Origin: Candidatus Bathyarchaeota archaeon
GTDB lineage: Archaea > Thermoproteota > Bathyarchaeia > Bathyarchaeales > Bathyarchaeaceae
Reading direction: 5' to 3'
DNA length: 37,351 nucleotides
Assembly: GCA_026967815.1 (NCBI GenBank)
Contig: JAPUUO010000004.1
Coordinates: 1-37,351, forward strand
The notes beneath the pieces were generated by a model. That model worked only from the letters and a program-made list of their open reading frames with translations, made no database searches and was not told the origin of the DNA. How positions within the stretch are numbered: the stretch's first letter is position 1; every line of letters starts with the position of its first letter. Of this stretch, positions 1-8,187 are shown in pieces. Position numbers and translations under genes: made by a program.

Positions 1-416
1 ACGAACTAAAACTCGCGACAATATCAGGAAAGACCCGACAAGAGATTGAACAACGTTACCCAGGAGTTGAAGCCATAAACCCAATAGACCTAATCGCCGA
101 CGCCAGAGCAGAAAGATACTCCTACGTCTTAGACAAAGTCCTATCCGACCCAAACGTGGACGGAGTAATGATCATAAACATGCTTAAATCATGCTATTTC
201 AAACCAGAAGACGCCCTAGCAATTGCTGAAACAGTTGAAAAGCATCCAAAAAAGCCAGTAGTAGATGTTCCGGCAGGCGGAGAAGACTTCGCACTCGTAT
301 ATAGAATTTTGCGAGACACAAACATACCCCTCTATAATCTACCTGAGAAAGCCGCAAAAGCCTTGAAAACCCTACAAACATATCATACAGTTCTGCAGAA
401 GATCAAGCAAGACTAG
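1..416 (+). CDS. Acyl-CoA synthetase (ADP-forming), C-terminal fragment of the CoA-binding subunit
   Basis: This is the 3' end of a gene whose start lies left of the window; the frame is open from base 3. The encoded end carries NPIDLIADARAERY, then VLDKVLSDPNVDGVMII, the segment typical of the second CoA-ligase domain of ADP-forming acetyl/acyl-CoA synthetases. In archaea these enzymes convert acyl-CoA, ADP and phosphate into the free acid, CoA and ATP in the cytosol, the final energy-conserving step of peptide or sugar fermentation. The family is well supported by this segment. The substrate, and whether the subunit is separate or fused to the ATP-grasp domain, cannot be judged. An internal GTG at 156 is not the real start, because the reading frame and the family similarity continue upstream of it. 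Confidence 0.85.
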   Translation, partial: ELKLATISGKTRQEIEQRYPGVEAINPIDLIADARAERYSYVLDKVLSDPNVDGVMIINMLKSCYFKPEDALAIAETVEKHPKKPVVDVPAGGEDFALVYRILRDTNIPLYNLPEKAAKALKTLQTYHTVLQKIKQD

Positions 417-499
417 TCACAACACGTTTATGGGCAAGATTTATGCTGAAAACTAAATGGCGAAAATTACGTATGCATAATCTTCCTTAAATTCTTAAG

Positions 500-515
500 C
501 ACCCAAAAATGGGTG
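500..515. other. Small hairpin (CACCC-N6-GGGTG)
   Basis: A perfect 5-bp inverted repeat with an A/T loop lies 84 bases after the acyl-CoA synthetase stop and about 80 bases before the next gene. No T-run follows, so it is not a classical terminator. It could be a weak 3'-end structure or a protein site. The rest of 417-596 is AT-rich and promoter-like, for example the AATATTAATAAT stretch near 533-545. Confidence 0.2.
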
Positions 516-596
516 TTCACTAGATACTGCACAAATATTAATAATACCCTTTGATAAAGCAGAGTACACTTGATGGTGTAAATGTGAGATGAAGAC

Positions 597-1385
597 TTGA
601 GTCTTTCAATTGAGAATATGAGAAAAGACATTCGAATGCGAGATGAATCGGATCCAAAAATGTCGAATGCCTGGCTCCTCGTTTACCTGATACCCATTTT
701 CGCTGCAATTACTGCAATGCTAACAGTCTTCTACATTGTGTTTGCGACGATAACAACTCCTTGGATTATGCCTGAAGAAACCGTTGCTCTACCCTTGCTG
801 GCTGGATTGACTATCTTGCTAGCGTTGCTTGCCATAATTGGGTTCATAGTATCCATAATACTCAGATATAAACTCGTTAACAGACGTAACACGCATTTCA
901 AAAGACAGATTTTCCTCTTCGACGACATTGTTGCTGCGGTTAAGGCAATAGCAGCAAAAAAAGGAGTTGACGTCGAGGTCGGGTTAGCGTCTTGTGAAAG
1001 AACAGTGAGGGAAGCTAAGGCTGAAGAGACTGAAAAAAGCGCCGTACTTTGGGCTATTTTGTCCGCATTCATATTTCTTGCGGAATGGTATATCAACTAC
1101 TTTCTGATGAAAGACTTCTATAAGCATGAGAGAAGAGAAGATGGCTTTTGGGAAGACCTCGGGAAAACGCTAGACAAATCCGGTATCACGTTTTCCGTGC
1201 CGAGAAGAACAGAGGCCACACCCAACAGAAGCTTTGTTCTATACCTAATTGTAACAATAATAACTCTCGGCTTATTTGGGATTTACTGGCTTTACGTCTT
1301 GCTGAACGACCCTAATGAACACTTCAAATATCACATGCAAATCGAAGACCAGCTATTAAGTACTCTGGAATCTATTGCGGTCTAG
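597..1385 (+). CDS. Four-helix membrane protein, DUF4234-like C-terminus
   Basis: A 262-residue protein with about four hydrophobic segments, near residues 25-55, 62-90, 148-170 and 211-236. The last one (ITLGLFGIYWLYVLLND) resembles the TLGIYxIYWxY signature of DUF4234-type membrane proteins. A soluble, charged stretch of about 55 residues separates helices 2 and 3 and contains several Cys/Lys/Glu-rich turns. The start is a TTG preceded at a suitable distance by GTGAGATG; an in-frame ATG at 618 is the alternative. It is flanked by non-related genes and has no operon partner. The function is unknown. The membrane location is clear from hydrophobicity, and the DUF4234 link is tentative. Confidence 0.7.
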   Translation: MSLSIENMRKDIRMRDESDPKMSNAWLLVYLIPIFAAITAMLTVFYIVFATITTPWIMPEETVALPLLAGLTILLALLAIIGFIVSIILRYKLVNRRNTHFKRQIFLFDDIVAAVKAIAAKKGVDVEVGLASCERTVREAKAEETEKSAVLWAILSAFIFLAEWYINYFLMKDFYKHERREDGFWEDLGKTLDKSGITFSVPRRTEATPNRSFVLYLIVTIITLGLFGIYWLYVLLNDPNEHFKYHMQIEDQLLSTLESIAV

Positions 1386-1484
1386 AAAATTCCTGTGCTA
1401 CTACCCACCTCTCTTCTCAGTTATTCTGTAGTAGTTCTGCTGTCTGATTGTAAGATCCTTCGTAAACTTTGAACCCAGATACTT

Positions 1485-2168
1485 CTACAGTCCTAGTAGG
1501 TATGGAGTAATGTACGTCTCTATGTAGGCTGCTATCATGAAAAGTATCACGGACGCTATCGCTAGAATTATGGTGTCTTTTACGCCCTGTTTAAGATTGA
1601 CACCGTTCACCTTTTCACCTGTTATTTTCGCCATCACTGCATCAATCGTAGTTACGTGCCAGCGTATTATAGAAGCAAATTGGAGTATAAATGCTGGTAT
1701 TTCAAATATGCCATGAGGCGTCAATCCTACGATAGGATAATATGTGCCATAGGTTATCCCAGCTATAACGGCTACGATCCCTATTACCCCTCCGTTAAGC
1801 AAAAGCTCTGAACCCAGAATGAATGTGCCTAGCAAGGGTACCCAAACAAGCATCTTTAAGGGGTTCCAGAAATGACCTACATTGTTTAGAAAAATGTAAA
1901 AATAGAGATTTTCAGTGAATGGCGGCGGAATGGCAATGTAACGTCTTTCGGACTGCGCCACAGACCGAAACCAATCTGATAACCATGGAGCCACGGAGAA
2001 AACAAGAACTGTCAAGAACATTGAGACCAACAATATGATAAAGAAAGTTAGAGTTATGACTTTAATTATCATTTTATTTCGTTGAATACAGGATTTGAAC
2101 GTCTCTTCAGCTCTCTTGAAGAGTAATTTCAAGTCCACATATAATGCCCCTACAACTCTGAAGGCCAT
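1485..2168 (-). CDS. SpoIIM (DUF95) family integral membrane protein
   Basis: A 227-residue membrane protein with roughly five to six transmembrane helices, the first at about residues 37-60. Near residue 150 it carries the family hallmark LTPHGIFEIPAFILQFAS, equivalent to the LLPHGxxELPA motif of the stage II sporulation protein M family. In archaea these proteins are not linked to sporulation; proposed roles are in membrane organisation or export, without firm proof. The gene starts at ATG 2168. A possible decayed small gene ends 17 bases upstream on the same strand. The family call is strong and the function unknown. Confidence 0.85.
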   Translation of the reverse strand: MAFRVVGALYVDLKLLFKRAEETFKSCIQRNKMIIKVITLTFFIILLVSMFLTVLVFSVAPWLSDWFRSVAQSERRYIAIPPPFTENLYFYIFLNNVGHFWNPLKMLVWVPLLGTFILGSELLLNGGVIGIVAVIAGITYGTYYPIVGLTPHGIFEIPAFILQFASIIRWHVTTIDAVMAKITGEKVNGVNLKQGVKDTIILAIASVILFMIAAYIETYITPYLLGL

Positions 2169-2185
2169 TGCTGATTAAAAACTTG

Positions 2186-2322
2186 TCAGAATAAAAACTT
2201 TCTACCAATCTTCCTAGCCGAGTTTTCAAAGGCTTCCAACATTCTGTCGACATAGTCTCTTCTTTCAAACGTCTCTTAGACACATGTTTTCCCTCCTCGA
2301 CCCAGTACATGAATCCGTTCAT
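2186..2322 (-). pseudogene. Possible frameshifted small gene upstream of the SpoIIM gene
   Basis: On the minus strand an ATG at 2322 opens MNGFMYWVEEGKHVSK. Around 2275 a neighbouring frame takes over with protein-like sequence (ETFERRDYVDRMLEAFENS, then ARKIGRKFLF) and stops at 2186, 17 bases before the SpoIIM start. Both parts have the charge and amphipathic pattern of a real helical protein, and the spacing suits an operon. This suggests a roughly 45-residue gene broken by one frameshift. No family is recognised. It may be a chance pattern or a sequencing error, so confidence is low. Confidence 0.22.
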
Positions 2323-2470
2323 CTCAAGTTGTCGTCCTGGAAGAGCTGAATCACAAGAGAACTGAAAACCCTTTACAACGAGGATATTCCGAAGACAACT
2401 TGCATAGAAAAGAAGAAAAGGGAAATATTTGTTAAAGTTCCTTGCGGCTAAAGTCTGCGTGATAAGAGTG

Positions 2471-4168
2471 ATGAGGCACTGTTTCTTGATCGAAGGTCTA
2501 AAGGAAAGCGTATTAAGCCTGTGTAAGCGCATTGCTGGCTCTCGCCGCATCGTTGCTGCTTGTTTTTATGGTCCTTGGGTGTGTGGATACGCTGAAGGCA
2601 AGAGCGACATACACCTGTTATTGATACTAGCTAATTTTCGTCCTAGATTAAGAGGTTACTGCAAGCCATTGAATGAAACTAACGCGTTCATATTAGCGGT
2701 GGATCAAGGGGCATTTGAAAAGGATGTGGAGGCTGGATGGCTCGGGGAATTTACTGCAGAAAAAGTTGTGGTTCCATACGAGCCACTGTTCAATAAAGAG
2801 TATCTTTCGCGTAAAGAGGTTTTGTTAAAAAGAAGGATAGTTTGGGAACTTCTAGAAAACATTGTTTTGGGATTCCCTGAATCCTCCCACGAGTTGATCA
2901 TTAAAACCGAATATTTCCTTTGTGAAACCATCGGACAGAGATCTAAGCTCTTCCCGCCCATAACCTTCCGCTTCCTAAATATGTTAAGAAATGATGTAAA
3001 AGAGAGAAATGTCAAACAAATGATGAATGGCTTTTCAAAAGCTCTCAAAGAATTGGGTGAAGAAAAATGGATTAGCTTTCATGACGGACATGTGAAAATT
3101 ACGCAGAAATTCATTCATGCAATTAGAAGTAGAAAGATCAGAATCCCGTCGTTTCTACGATCTGTCCAACGCGCCGCATTATTCCATGTTCTTAGTGTTC
3201 TTCCAAAGATGATGAGTCCTCTACAACACGAAGAAGAAATCTTCATGGAAACTCATTGGAATTTCAGAAATGAAGACTTAACGCTTCAACTTGAAGATCC
3301 GAAAAAATATTTGTTTATGCCCACCCCACTCGGTCCAGTGCCCCTCTCAGATGAAACCACGATTGAGGAGTTTGTGAGGAAAAACGTTCCAAGTGGAGAT
3401 ATGGCCAATATTCAAATAAGCGAAATGGGCGGAGTCCTAAACACTGCCTATCAGCTAAGTTTTCGAAGAAACCACGAGGAACACAAAATTGTTGTGAAGA
3501 AATTTAAGGATTGGCTTGGCATCAAATGGTTCCCTCTGGCGCTTTGGGCTTTGGGCACTAAGTCCTTCGCCGTTTTAGGGCAATCTAGGCTAGAGAGAGA
3601 ATATGCGCTTAGCCAGTTCTTACACAGTCAAGGATGGCCTGTTCCCCAGGTTCTTTACATAAGCCCTAAAGAGAGGTTGATCTTTAAGGAGTTTGTTGAA
3701 GGCGAGAATCTTTCTAAAATTATCCAACACCTAGTAACTGATAAAGAAAAAGTAGCTGATGAATTTGCGTTAGTTAGGACTGTGGGCAGGAGAATTGCTG
3801 AGGCGCATGGACTTGGTGTAGCTTTAGGCGACTGCAAACCCGAGAATGTCATAGTAACTAAGGACGGGACTCCGTATTTCGTTGACCTTGAACAGGCATC
3901 GAGAGATGGTAATCAAGCATGGGACATTGCAGAGTTTCTTTATTATTCGGGACATTACGTCTCTCCAATCGCACCGGCAGATGCTGCTGAACACGTCACT
4001 AAAGAATTCATAAAGGGGTACTTAGAAGCAGGAGGCAAAAAAGAAACAATAAAAAAAGCTGGTTCTCCACGATACACAAAGGTGTTTAGCATTTTTGCTC
4101 CACCACATGTCATCCTGGCAATGTCTAACCTCTGCAAGAAAATGGGTGAAGAACAAAACAGGAATTAA
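2471..4168 (+). CDS. Fusion of a degenerate nucleotidyltransferase domain with a Bud32/RIO-like protein kinase
   Basis: Numbered from ATG 2471 the protein has 565 residues. Residues about 25-125 resemble a minimal nucleotidyltransferase (GPWVCGYAEGKSDIHLLLIL), but the usual second catalytic Asp of the SDxD motif is His (SDIH, residues 45-48), so activity is doubtful. After a helical middle, residues about 310-500 form an atypical kinase: Lys343/344 (VVKKF), Glu377 (RLEREYAL) in the C-helix position, catalytic Asp454 (GDCKPENV) and metal-binding Asp472 (FVDLEQ). This pattern is closest to Bud32/RIO and lipopolysaccharide-kinase-like enzymes. The longer reading from TTG 2429 is unlikely, because that codon sits in a TATA-like stretch (AAATATTT); GTG 2459 is another option. 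The target is unknown; cytosolic, since no membrane helix is evident. Confidence 0.75.
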   Translation: MRHCFLIEGLKESVLSLCKRIAGSRRIVAACFYGPWVCGYAEGKSDIHLLLILANFRPRLRGYCKPLNETNAFILAVDQGAFEKDVEAGWLGEFTAEKVVVPYEPLFNKEYLSRKEVLLKRRIVWELLENIVLGFPESSHELIIKTEYFLCETIGQRSKLFPPITFRFLNMLRNDVKERNVKQMMNGFSKALKELGEEKWISFHDGHVKITQKFIHAIRSRKIRIPSFLRSVQRAALFHVLSVLPKMMSPLQHEEEIFMETHWNFRNEDLTLQLEDPKKYLFMPTPLGPVPLSDETTIEEFVRKNVPSGDMANIQISEMGGVLNTAYQLSFRRNHEEHKIVVKKFKDWLGIKWFPLALWALGTKSFAVLGQSRLEREYALSQFLHSQGWPVPQVLYISPKERLIFKEFVEGENLSKIIQHLVTDKEKVADEFALVRTVGRRIAEAHGLGVALGDCKPENVIVTKDGTPYFVDLEQASRDGNQAWDIAEFLYYSGHYVSPIAPADAAEHVTKEFIKGYLEAGGKKETIKKAGSPRYTKVFSIFAPPHVILAMSNLCKKMGEEQNRN

Positions 4169-4408
4169 GATGAGCCAAATAGATCATAAAAATAGAAAAT
4201 GGAAAGGGCACCACAAATGTCCAGTAAGGCGACTCCTGCCTTCAATGGATCTGCAGGTCTAGAAGCTCAGAGATAGAAGCGTCACGTAAACGAATTCTGG
4301 CCATGCGAACTGTCGTTTGTCAGGGTCTCGTAAGATTAAATTCATAATGACGTTAGATGAAAGCACCGATAAGCCCAATTGCGCGCGACAGAAGTTCTTT
4401 CCATTACA

Positions 4409-4431
4409 TCGCAAGTTATGCGTGATTGCGA
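4409..4431 (-). terminator. Hairpin just after the deaminase gene
   Basis: TCGCAA and TTGCGA form a perfect 6-bp inverted repeat with an 11-base loop, ending one base before the stop codon of the minus-strand deaminase gene. Its place directly at the 3' end suggests a transcript-end or stabilising structure. The rest of 4169-4408 shows no gene I can support, only a 30-codon open frame after 4169 with no known similarity. Confidence 0.3.
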
Positions 4432-4432
4432 T

Positions 4433-5740
4433 TTATTTTTCCATTAAGTCACAGGCAGTTTTTTGAGCTCTTCTCATGACCTGAGACTGATTGAGTGTTT
4501 TGACATTTCGTTTTTCCATCAGTATCTCTCCATCTACAATCATTGTGTCGACGTCACTTCCATGGGCAGAATAGACAAGGTTAGCATGAAAGTCATGCAT
4601 AGGTGTCAGATGAGGTTTTTCAAAGTTAATAAGTATTAAATCGGCTTTCTTGCCCACTTCTAATGAACCAACAATGTTCTCTACCCCTAAAGCCTTGGCC
4701 CCTTCAATGGTTGCCATTCTCAAGACCTTCTCAGCTGGTAAAACGGTTGGGTCCATAAAGAATATTTTCTGTAATAGAGCCGCAATTTTCATGTTCTCGA
4801 ACATGTCAAAGCTATTATTGCAGGCGGCTCCGTCCGTTCCTATGCCCACGGTTACGCCAAGCTTTAAGAGATCCCGTATTTTCGGAACGCCTGAGGCGAG
4901 TTTCATGTTGGCTACTGGGTTGTAAGCCACCTTAACGTCATGTCTCTTTATTATTTGCATGTCTTTTTTTGAAAGGTGAATACAATGTGCAGCTAGAACG
5001 TCTGGATTTAAGAAGTCAATTTTTTCCAACAGTTCTGTTTCAGTTAGTCCAAGATTATTTTTCACAGCTTCTGTCATACTCTTCGATTCAGCCAGATGTA
5101 CGTGTAAGCCCATCTTATGCTTAGAAGCTGCTTTTCTCACCTTTTTTAGTAGTTCTGGACTACAAGTGTGGACAGTATGAGGTCCCAATCGAAAGTTAAT
5201 TCTTCCATCAGCGGATCCTTGATACTGTTGAGCTATCTTTATTGCTTCTTGAAGCATTCTTCTTCCCATTTTGCTGTTTCCAGCTTCGACTATCCCAGGG
5301 GCTAAAACCGCTCTCAATCCAGACTTTTTCGCAGCTTCTGCCACAGCATCTTCATAAAAGTACATATCTGAGAAACACGTCGTACCGCTTTTGATCATCT
5401 CTAAACAGCCGAGCAAAGCACCATTGTATACGTGGCTTCGCTTCAGTTTCTGTTCCAAAGGCCATATGGTTTTTCCCCACCACTCATCGAAGGGTATGTC
5501 TTCTGCAATTCCTCTGAAAAGAGTCATAGCGACGTGAGTGTGACAGTTTACTAATCCAGGTAAAGCCACTTTTCCTTGTCCATCTAGTGTTCTTTTCGTC
5601 TTTATGGACAAAGCCTTGGTTGCGTTTCCCATTTGGCTGATTTTTCCATCGGTAACTGCGATGAACCCTTTTCGAGTGATTCCTTTTCCATTCATAGGAA
5701 GAATTGTGCAGTTACGAATTAGAATGTCTGCTTCGTTCAA
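4433..5740 (-). CDS. mtaD: Amidohydrolase: 5-methylthioadenosine / S-adenosylhomocysteine deaminase family
   Basis: A 435-residue member of the metal-dependent amidohydrolases, full length for MtaD/DadD. The metal ligands are visible: H67 and H69 in NCHTHV, H215 with E218 in HVHLAES, H252 in AAHCIHL, and D303 in GTDGAACNNS. The N-terminal and C-terminal beta-sandwich parts (VDGEILMEKRNV) are present. Family members deaminate 5'-deoxyadenosine, methylthioadenosine or S-adenosylhomocysteine to the inosine form. In methanogens DadD recycles 5'-deoxyadenosine made by radical SAM enzymes, which would fit an organism with Tes-type enzymes (inference). The gene is monocistronic, starts at ATG 5740, and has a TATA-like element about 40 bases upstream. 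The exact substrate cannot be read from sequence. Confidence 0.88.
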   Translation of the reverse strand: MNEADILIRNCTILPMNGKGITRKGFIAVTDGKISQMGNATKALSIKTKRTLDGQGKVALPGLVNCHTHVAMTLFRGIAEDIPFDEWWGKTIWPLEQKLKRSHVYNGALLGCLEMIKSGTTCFSDMYFYEDAVAEAAKKSGLRAVLAPGIVEAGNSKMGRRMLQEAIKIAQQYQGSADGRINFRLGPHTVHTCSPELLKKVRKAASKHKMGLHVHLAESKSMTEAVKNNLGLTETELLEKIDFLNPDVLAAHCIHLSKKDMQIIKRHDVKVAYNPVANMKLASGVPKIRDLLKLGVTVGIGTDGAACNNSFDMFENMKIAALLQKIFFMDPTVLPAEKVLRMATIEGAKALGVENIVGSLEVGKKADLILINFEKPHLTPMHDFHANLVYSAHGSDVDTMIVDGEILMEKRNVKTLNQSQVMRRAQKTACDLMEK

Positions 5741-5776
5741 GAGCTACACCTGCAGAGTAATGGGTTAATGCTGGAT

Positions 5777-5789
5777 TTGATAAATAATG
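5777..5789 (-). promoter_or_regulatory. TATA-box of the deaminase gene
   Basis: On the minus strand ATTATTTATCAAA lies about 37-49 bases before ATG 5740, leaving a short leader of some 15 bases if transcription starts 25 bases downstream. A tandem AACGTT-AG-AACGTT lies just behind it at 5797-5810 and may be a regulator site. Confidence 0.45.
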
Positions 5790-5931
5790 CTGTGAAAACG
5801 TTAGAACGTTAATAGTTCTTGATTAAATATGGGAGGATTAAAGAATTTTGGAATAGGGGTGCGAGAGGTTTATTTGTCTCTCTGCTAAGAGCCCACCTTG
5901 TTGAAGACTTAGCCGAAGCTTGCTTTTAAGT

Positions 5932-6351
5932 CTATTTTGAGAGCTGGGTCTTTGACAATAGTTTTCGGTTGTCTTTCGCTATCAAGCCTAGGTGGTGGCC
6001 GTTGATTCCCATCTTGCCTATGCCTATTGAAAGTTTCCTGTATATGTGGGTTAATGATTCCTCTGTGCAGGCGAGTAGATCCAAGCCTTGAGGTGTTATG
6101 CTATAGACCTTTCTGGGCCGTTCGCTTTGTAGATCCCATTGGCTTTTGATGTAGCCCTTTCCTTCGAGAGTTGAGAGTAGCGGGTATATGGTACTTGGTC
6201 CGAAGTAGACGCCGAAGTTCTTGCGTAGGCTGGAAATGATTTTGTAGCCATGCACGGGGTGGGCTCGTAGGTATTGTAGAACTACGAGGTCTAGAAGTCC
6301 TCTCATGAGTTTGATTTGGACTTCCCGTGCTTTATGGTTCATATTTTCCAC
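5932..6351 (-). CDS. PadR-family transcriptional regulator
   Basis: A 139-residue protein with the PadR winged-helix domain at residues about 12-90: MRGLLDLVVLQYL, then HPVHGYKIISSL, the recognition region FGPSTIYPLLSTLEGKGYI, and the wing RPRKVYSITPQGLDLL. The C-terminal extension is short, so dimerisation probably uses a single helix. The gene begins at ATG 6351 behind an AGGTGGA ribosome site. It is divergent from a second PadR gene, and the intergenic region has a perfect inverted repeat 43 bases from this start, which suggests autoregulation. The ligand is unknown; PadR proteins usually answer to small aromatic or drug-like molecules. Confidence 0.9.
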   Translation of the reverse strand: MENMNHKAREVQIKLMRGLLDLVVLQYLRAHPVHGYKIISSLRKNFGVYFGPSTIYPLLSTLEGKGYIKSQWDLQSERPRKVYSITPQGLDLLACTEESLTHIYRKLSIGIGKMGINGHHLGLIAKDNRKLLSKTQLSK

Positions 6352-6393
6352 CTGTATTTTTGTTAGACAGTTTTTCGGTTCAACATAGATACA

Positions 6394-6415
6394 ATATGTC
6401 CTCTTTCGGACATAT
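6394..6415. promoter_or_regulatory. Inverted-repeat operator between the two PadR genes
   Basis: ATATGTCC-N6-GGACATAT is a perfect 8-bp inverted repeat. Its core is ATGT-N10-ACAT, close to the ATGT-N8-ACAT sites known for bacterial PadR. It lies 43 bases upstream of the minus-strand padR start, over or just behind its promoter, and is the natural candidate for binding by one of the two regulators. Confidence 0.6.
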
Positions 6416-6464
6416 CAAGTCTTTATAGACACTAAACAACAATATAAAAGTTCGCACGTACCGA

Positions 6465-6490
6465 AAGCATAAAAAAGCATACTGAAGCAT
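6465..6490. repeat. Three AAGCAT direct repeats with exact 10-base spacing
   Basis: AAGCAT occurs at 6465-6470, 6475-6480 and 6485-6490, that is, on the same face of the helix in three successive turns. It lies directly upstream of the TATA element of the plus-strand padR gene. This phasing is typical of cooperative regulator or activator sites. Confidence 0.45.
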
Positions 6491-6505
6491 AAACCAACTT
6501 CTAAA

Positions 6506-6515
6506 TAATTTAAAT
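6506..6515 (+). promoter_or_regulatory. TATA-box of the second padR - prenyl synthase operon
   Basis: AATTTAAATA lies about 46-55 bases before ATG 6561. A start of transcription some 25 bases downstream would give a leader of roughly 20-25 bases. The triple AAGCAT repeat is immediately upstream. Confidence 0.45.
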
Positions 6516-6560
6516 AGACTTAAACATCAGCAATATCATAAAAGCACAACTGGGTAAAAA

Positions 6561-6884
6561 ATGAACGAAATAGACCTAAACGAAGCTTTCATCAAAGACA
6601 TGAAACGACGATTCGTTAAAAGCTTCCTAGACATGCTCATTCTGAAACTCATCCAAGACGAACCCATATGGGGTTATAAAATCCTCAAAGAAACAAAAAA
6701 ACTTTACCAGGTCAAGCTTAGACATGGCGCGCTCTACCCCCTACTTAACATGCTAGAAATGAATGGCTACATCAAAAGCAAACAAGAACTCCACAAAGGA
6801 CGCATAAGAAAAGTCTACAAAATCACACGCAAAGGAACACAACTCCTCAATACATATCAAAACTTCCTAAAACAACAACTGTAA
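6561..6884 (+). CDS. PadR-family transcriptional regulator, short form
   Basis: A 107-residue winged-helix protein with the PadR pattern: FLDMLILKLIQDEPIWGYKI, recognition segment RHGALYPLLNMLEMNGYI and wing GRIRKVYKITRKGTQLL. It is only moderately similar to the divergent PadR at 5932-6351, so the two are not a recent duplication. It is the first gene of a likely operon with the prenyl diphosphate synthase 32 bases downstream, and probably controls that gene and/or its neighbour. It starts at ATG 6561. Codon use is A-rich with many C-ending codons, like the first gene of the window and the 5' half of the next gene. Confidence 0.88.
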   Translation: MNEIDLNEAFIKDMKRRFVKSFLDMLILKLIQDEPIWGYKILKETKKLYQVKLRHGALYPLLNMLEMNGYIKSKQELHKGRIRKVYKITRKGTQLLNTYQNFLKQQL

Positions 6885-6916
6885 AGCCCCAAGTAAAAAA
6901 CAAAGGAGAACAACAA

Positions 6917-7990
6917 ATGAAATCAAGCAAAAAGAGGAAAGGCACCGCAATCATGCCAGAAGAAGCAATGAAACAACTCCAAAAAATCTTCAAAAAAAGA
7001 GGAAGCAAAGCTCTTGAAATGGCTAGAAACGAAATTCTCCAAGAAAAAATCGAATCCAAAGAAGCCAGAGAAGCCCTGACATACTTCATGACCGAATACT
7101 GGAACGACTTAGCCAGACCGACCTTGCTTTCCCTTGCCTGCGAAGCAATAGGGGGAAACCCGGAACTGACAACACCCATAGCAGTCCCAATGACCCTGAT
7201 AAGCGGCGCAATAGACATACACGATGACATCATAGATGAGTCAAAAACAAAAGATAGCCGTCCAACAGTTTTTGGAAAATTTGGTAAAGATATAGCCTTA
7301 CTTGTAGGCGACGCTCTTCTTTTCAAGGGTCTAGCGCTTCTCAACAAGGCTGCACAAAAAGGGATTCCACAAGAACAAATGAGAAAAATCATAGACACCG
7401 TGAAAAACATGTTCTTTGAACTTGGTGATGCCGAGGCCTTGGAACTTCAATTACGAAGACGTAGAGATGTTTCACCAGAGGAATATATTCACGTTGTGAA
7501 AAAGAAGGCTGCGGATGTAGAAGCTCACACCCGCATCAGTGGCATCTTGGGCAGCGGGTCAGAAAAAGAAATCGAAGTCTTAAGTGAGTACGGCCGACTC
7601 TTGGGCATGTTGATCATTTTAAGAGATGATTGGATAGATCTGATAGACTTCAATGAGAGTGTGCACAGAATTGAACGAGAATGCTTGCCGCTCCCATTGC
7701 TCTATGCACTGAAAAACCCAGAAATCAAGTACGAAATTGACAATATTCTTATGAAAAAGAAAATCGCGAAAAGGGACGCCAAGGCTGTGTTAAGAATTAT
7801 TTACAATACTGAAGGTTTTCAGGAATACGAGAATCTCACCAAGAAATTAGCCAAGGATGCCTTTGCCAAATTATCCCTAATTAAGTTTGATCGACAGAAC
7901 CTAGAACTACTTGTTCATGCTATGCTTCCGCAAACAAGCAGAACAGCGGAGTTTCTAGCTAGAACCACCAAGCCCTTAGAGGCAACTTAG
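6917..7990 (+). CDS. Polyprenyl (geranylgeranyl/farnesyl-type) diphosphate synthase family
   Basis: A 357-residue all-helical prenyltransferase. The first aspartate-rich motif is D103-D104-I-I-D107 (AIDIHDDIIDES), and the second is D237-D238-W-I-D241 (ILRDDWIDLID). Both are needed to hold Mg2+ and the allylic diphosphate, so catalysis is expected. The usual FQ before the second motif is replaced by ILR, and the basic residues after the first motif are reduced (SRPTVFG remains), so the protein is a divergent member rather than the main GGPP synthase. It would condense IPP with an allylic diphosphate in the cytosol for archaeal lipid or quinone side chains. A strong ribosome site (AGGAGA) precedes ATG 6917. 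It follows the padR gene and is likely under its control. Confidence 0.82.
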   Translation: MKSSKKRKGTAIMPEEAMKQLQKIFKKRGSKALEMARNEILQEKIESKEAREALTYFMTEYWNDLARPTLLSLACEAIGGNPELTTPIAVPMTLISGAIDIHDDIIDESKTKDSRPTVFGKFGKDIALLVGDALLFKGLALLNKAAQKGIPQEQMRKIIDTVKNMFFELGDAEALELQLRRRRDVSPEEYIHVVKKKAADVEAHTRISGILGSGSEKEIEVLSEYGRLLGMLIILRDDWIDLIDFNESVHRIERECLPLPLLYALKNPEIKYEIDNILMKKKIAKRDAKAVLRIIYNTEGFQEYENLTKKLAKDAFAKLSLIKFDRQNLELLVHAMLPQTSRTAEFLARTTKPLEAT

Positions 7991-8187
7991 TACGCTTCTT
8001 TTTCTTTGCCATTTCTATCTCCAGTATATTTGTTGGACATATATCTGCATATAAGAATTGTTGTACACATCTACAATTTCTATTCACTCGGGTCTTGCAT
8101 CGAATAATTCTGATGCAGGATATTAATTTGCGCTACATAATTTTCATTAAGTGATAACTTTCATAGGAGACTTGAGCAGTGTAGAAT

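Noticed and set aside
2107-2550. 147-codon open frame on the minus strand overlapping SpoIIM and the kinase start
   Set aside because: It overlaps two better genes and most of its sequence is not protein-like; only a part of it is used in the suspected frameshifted small gene.
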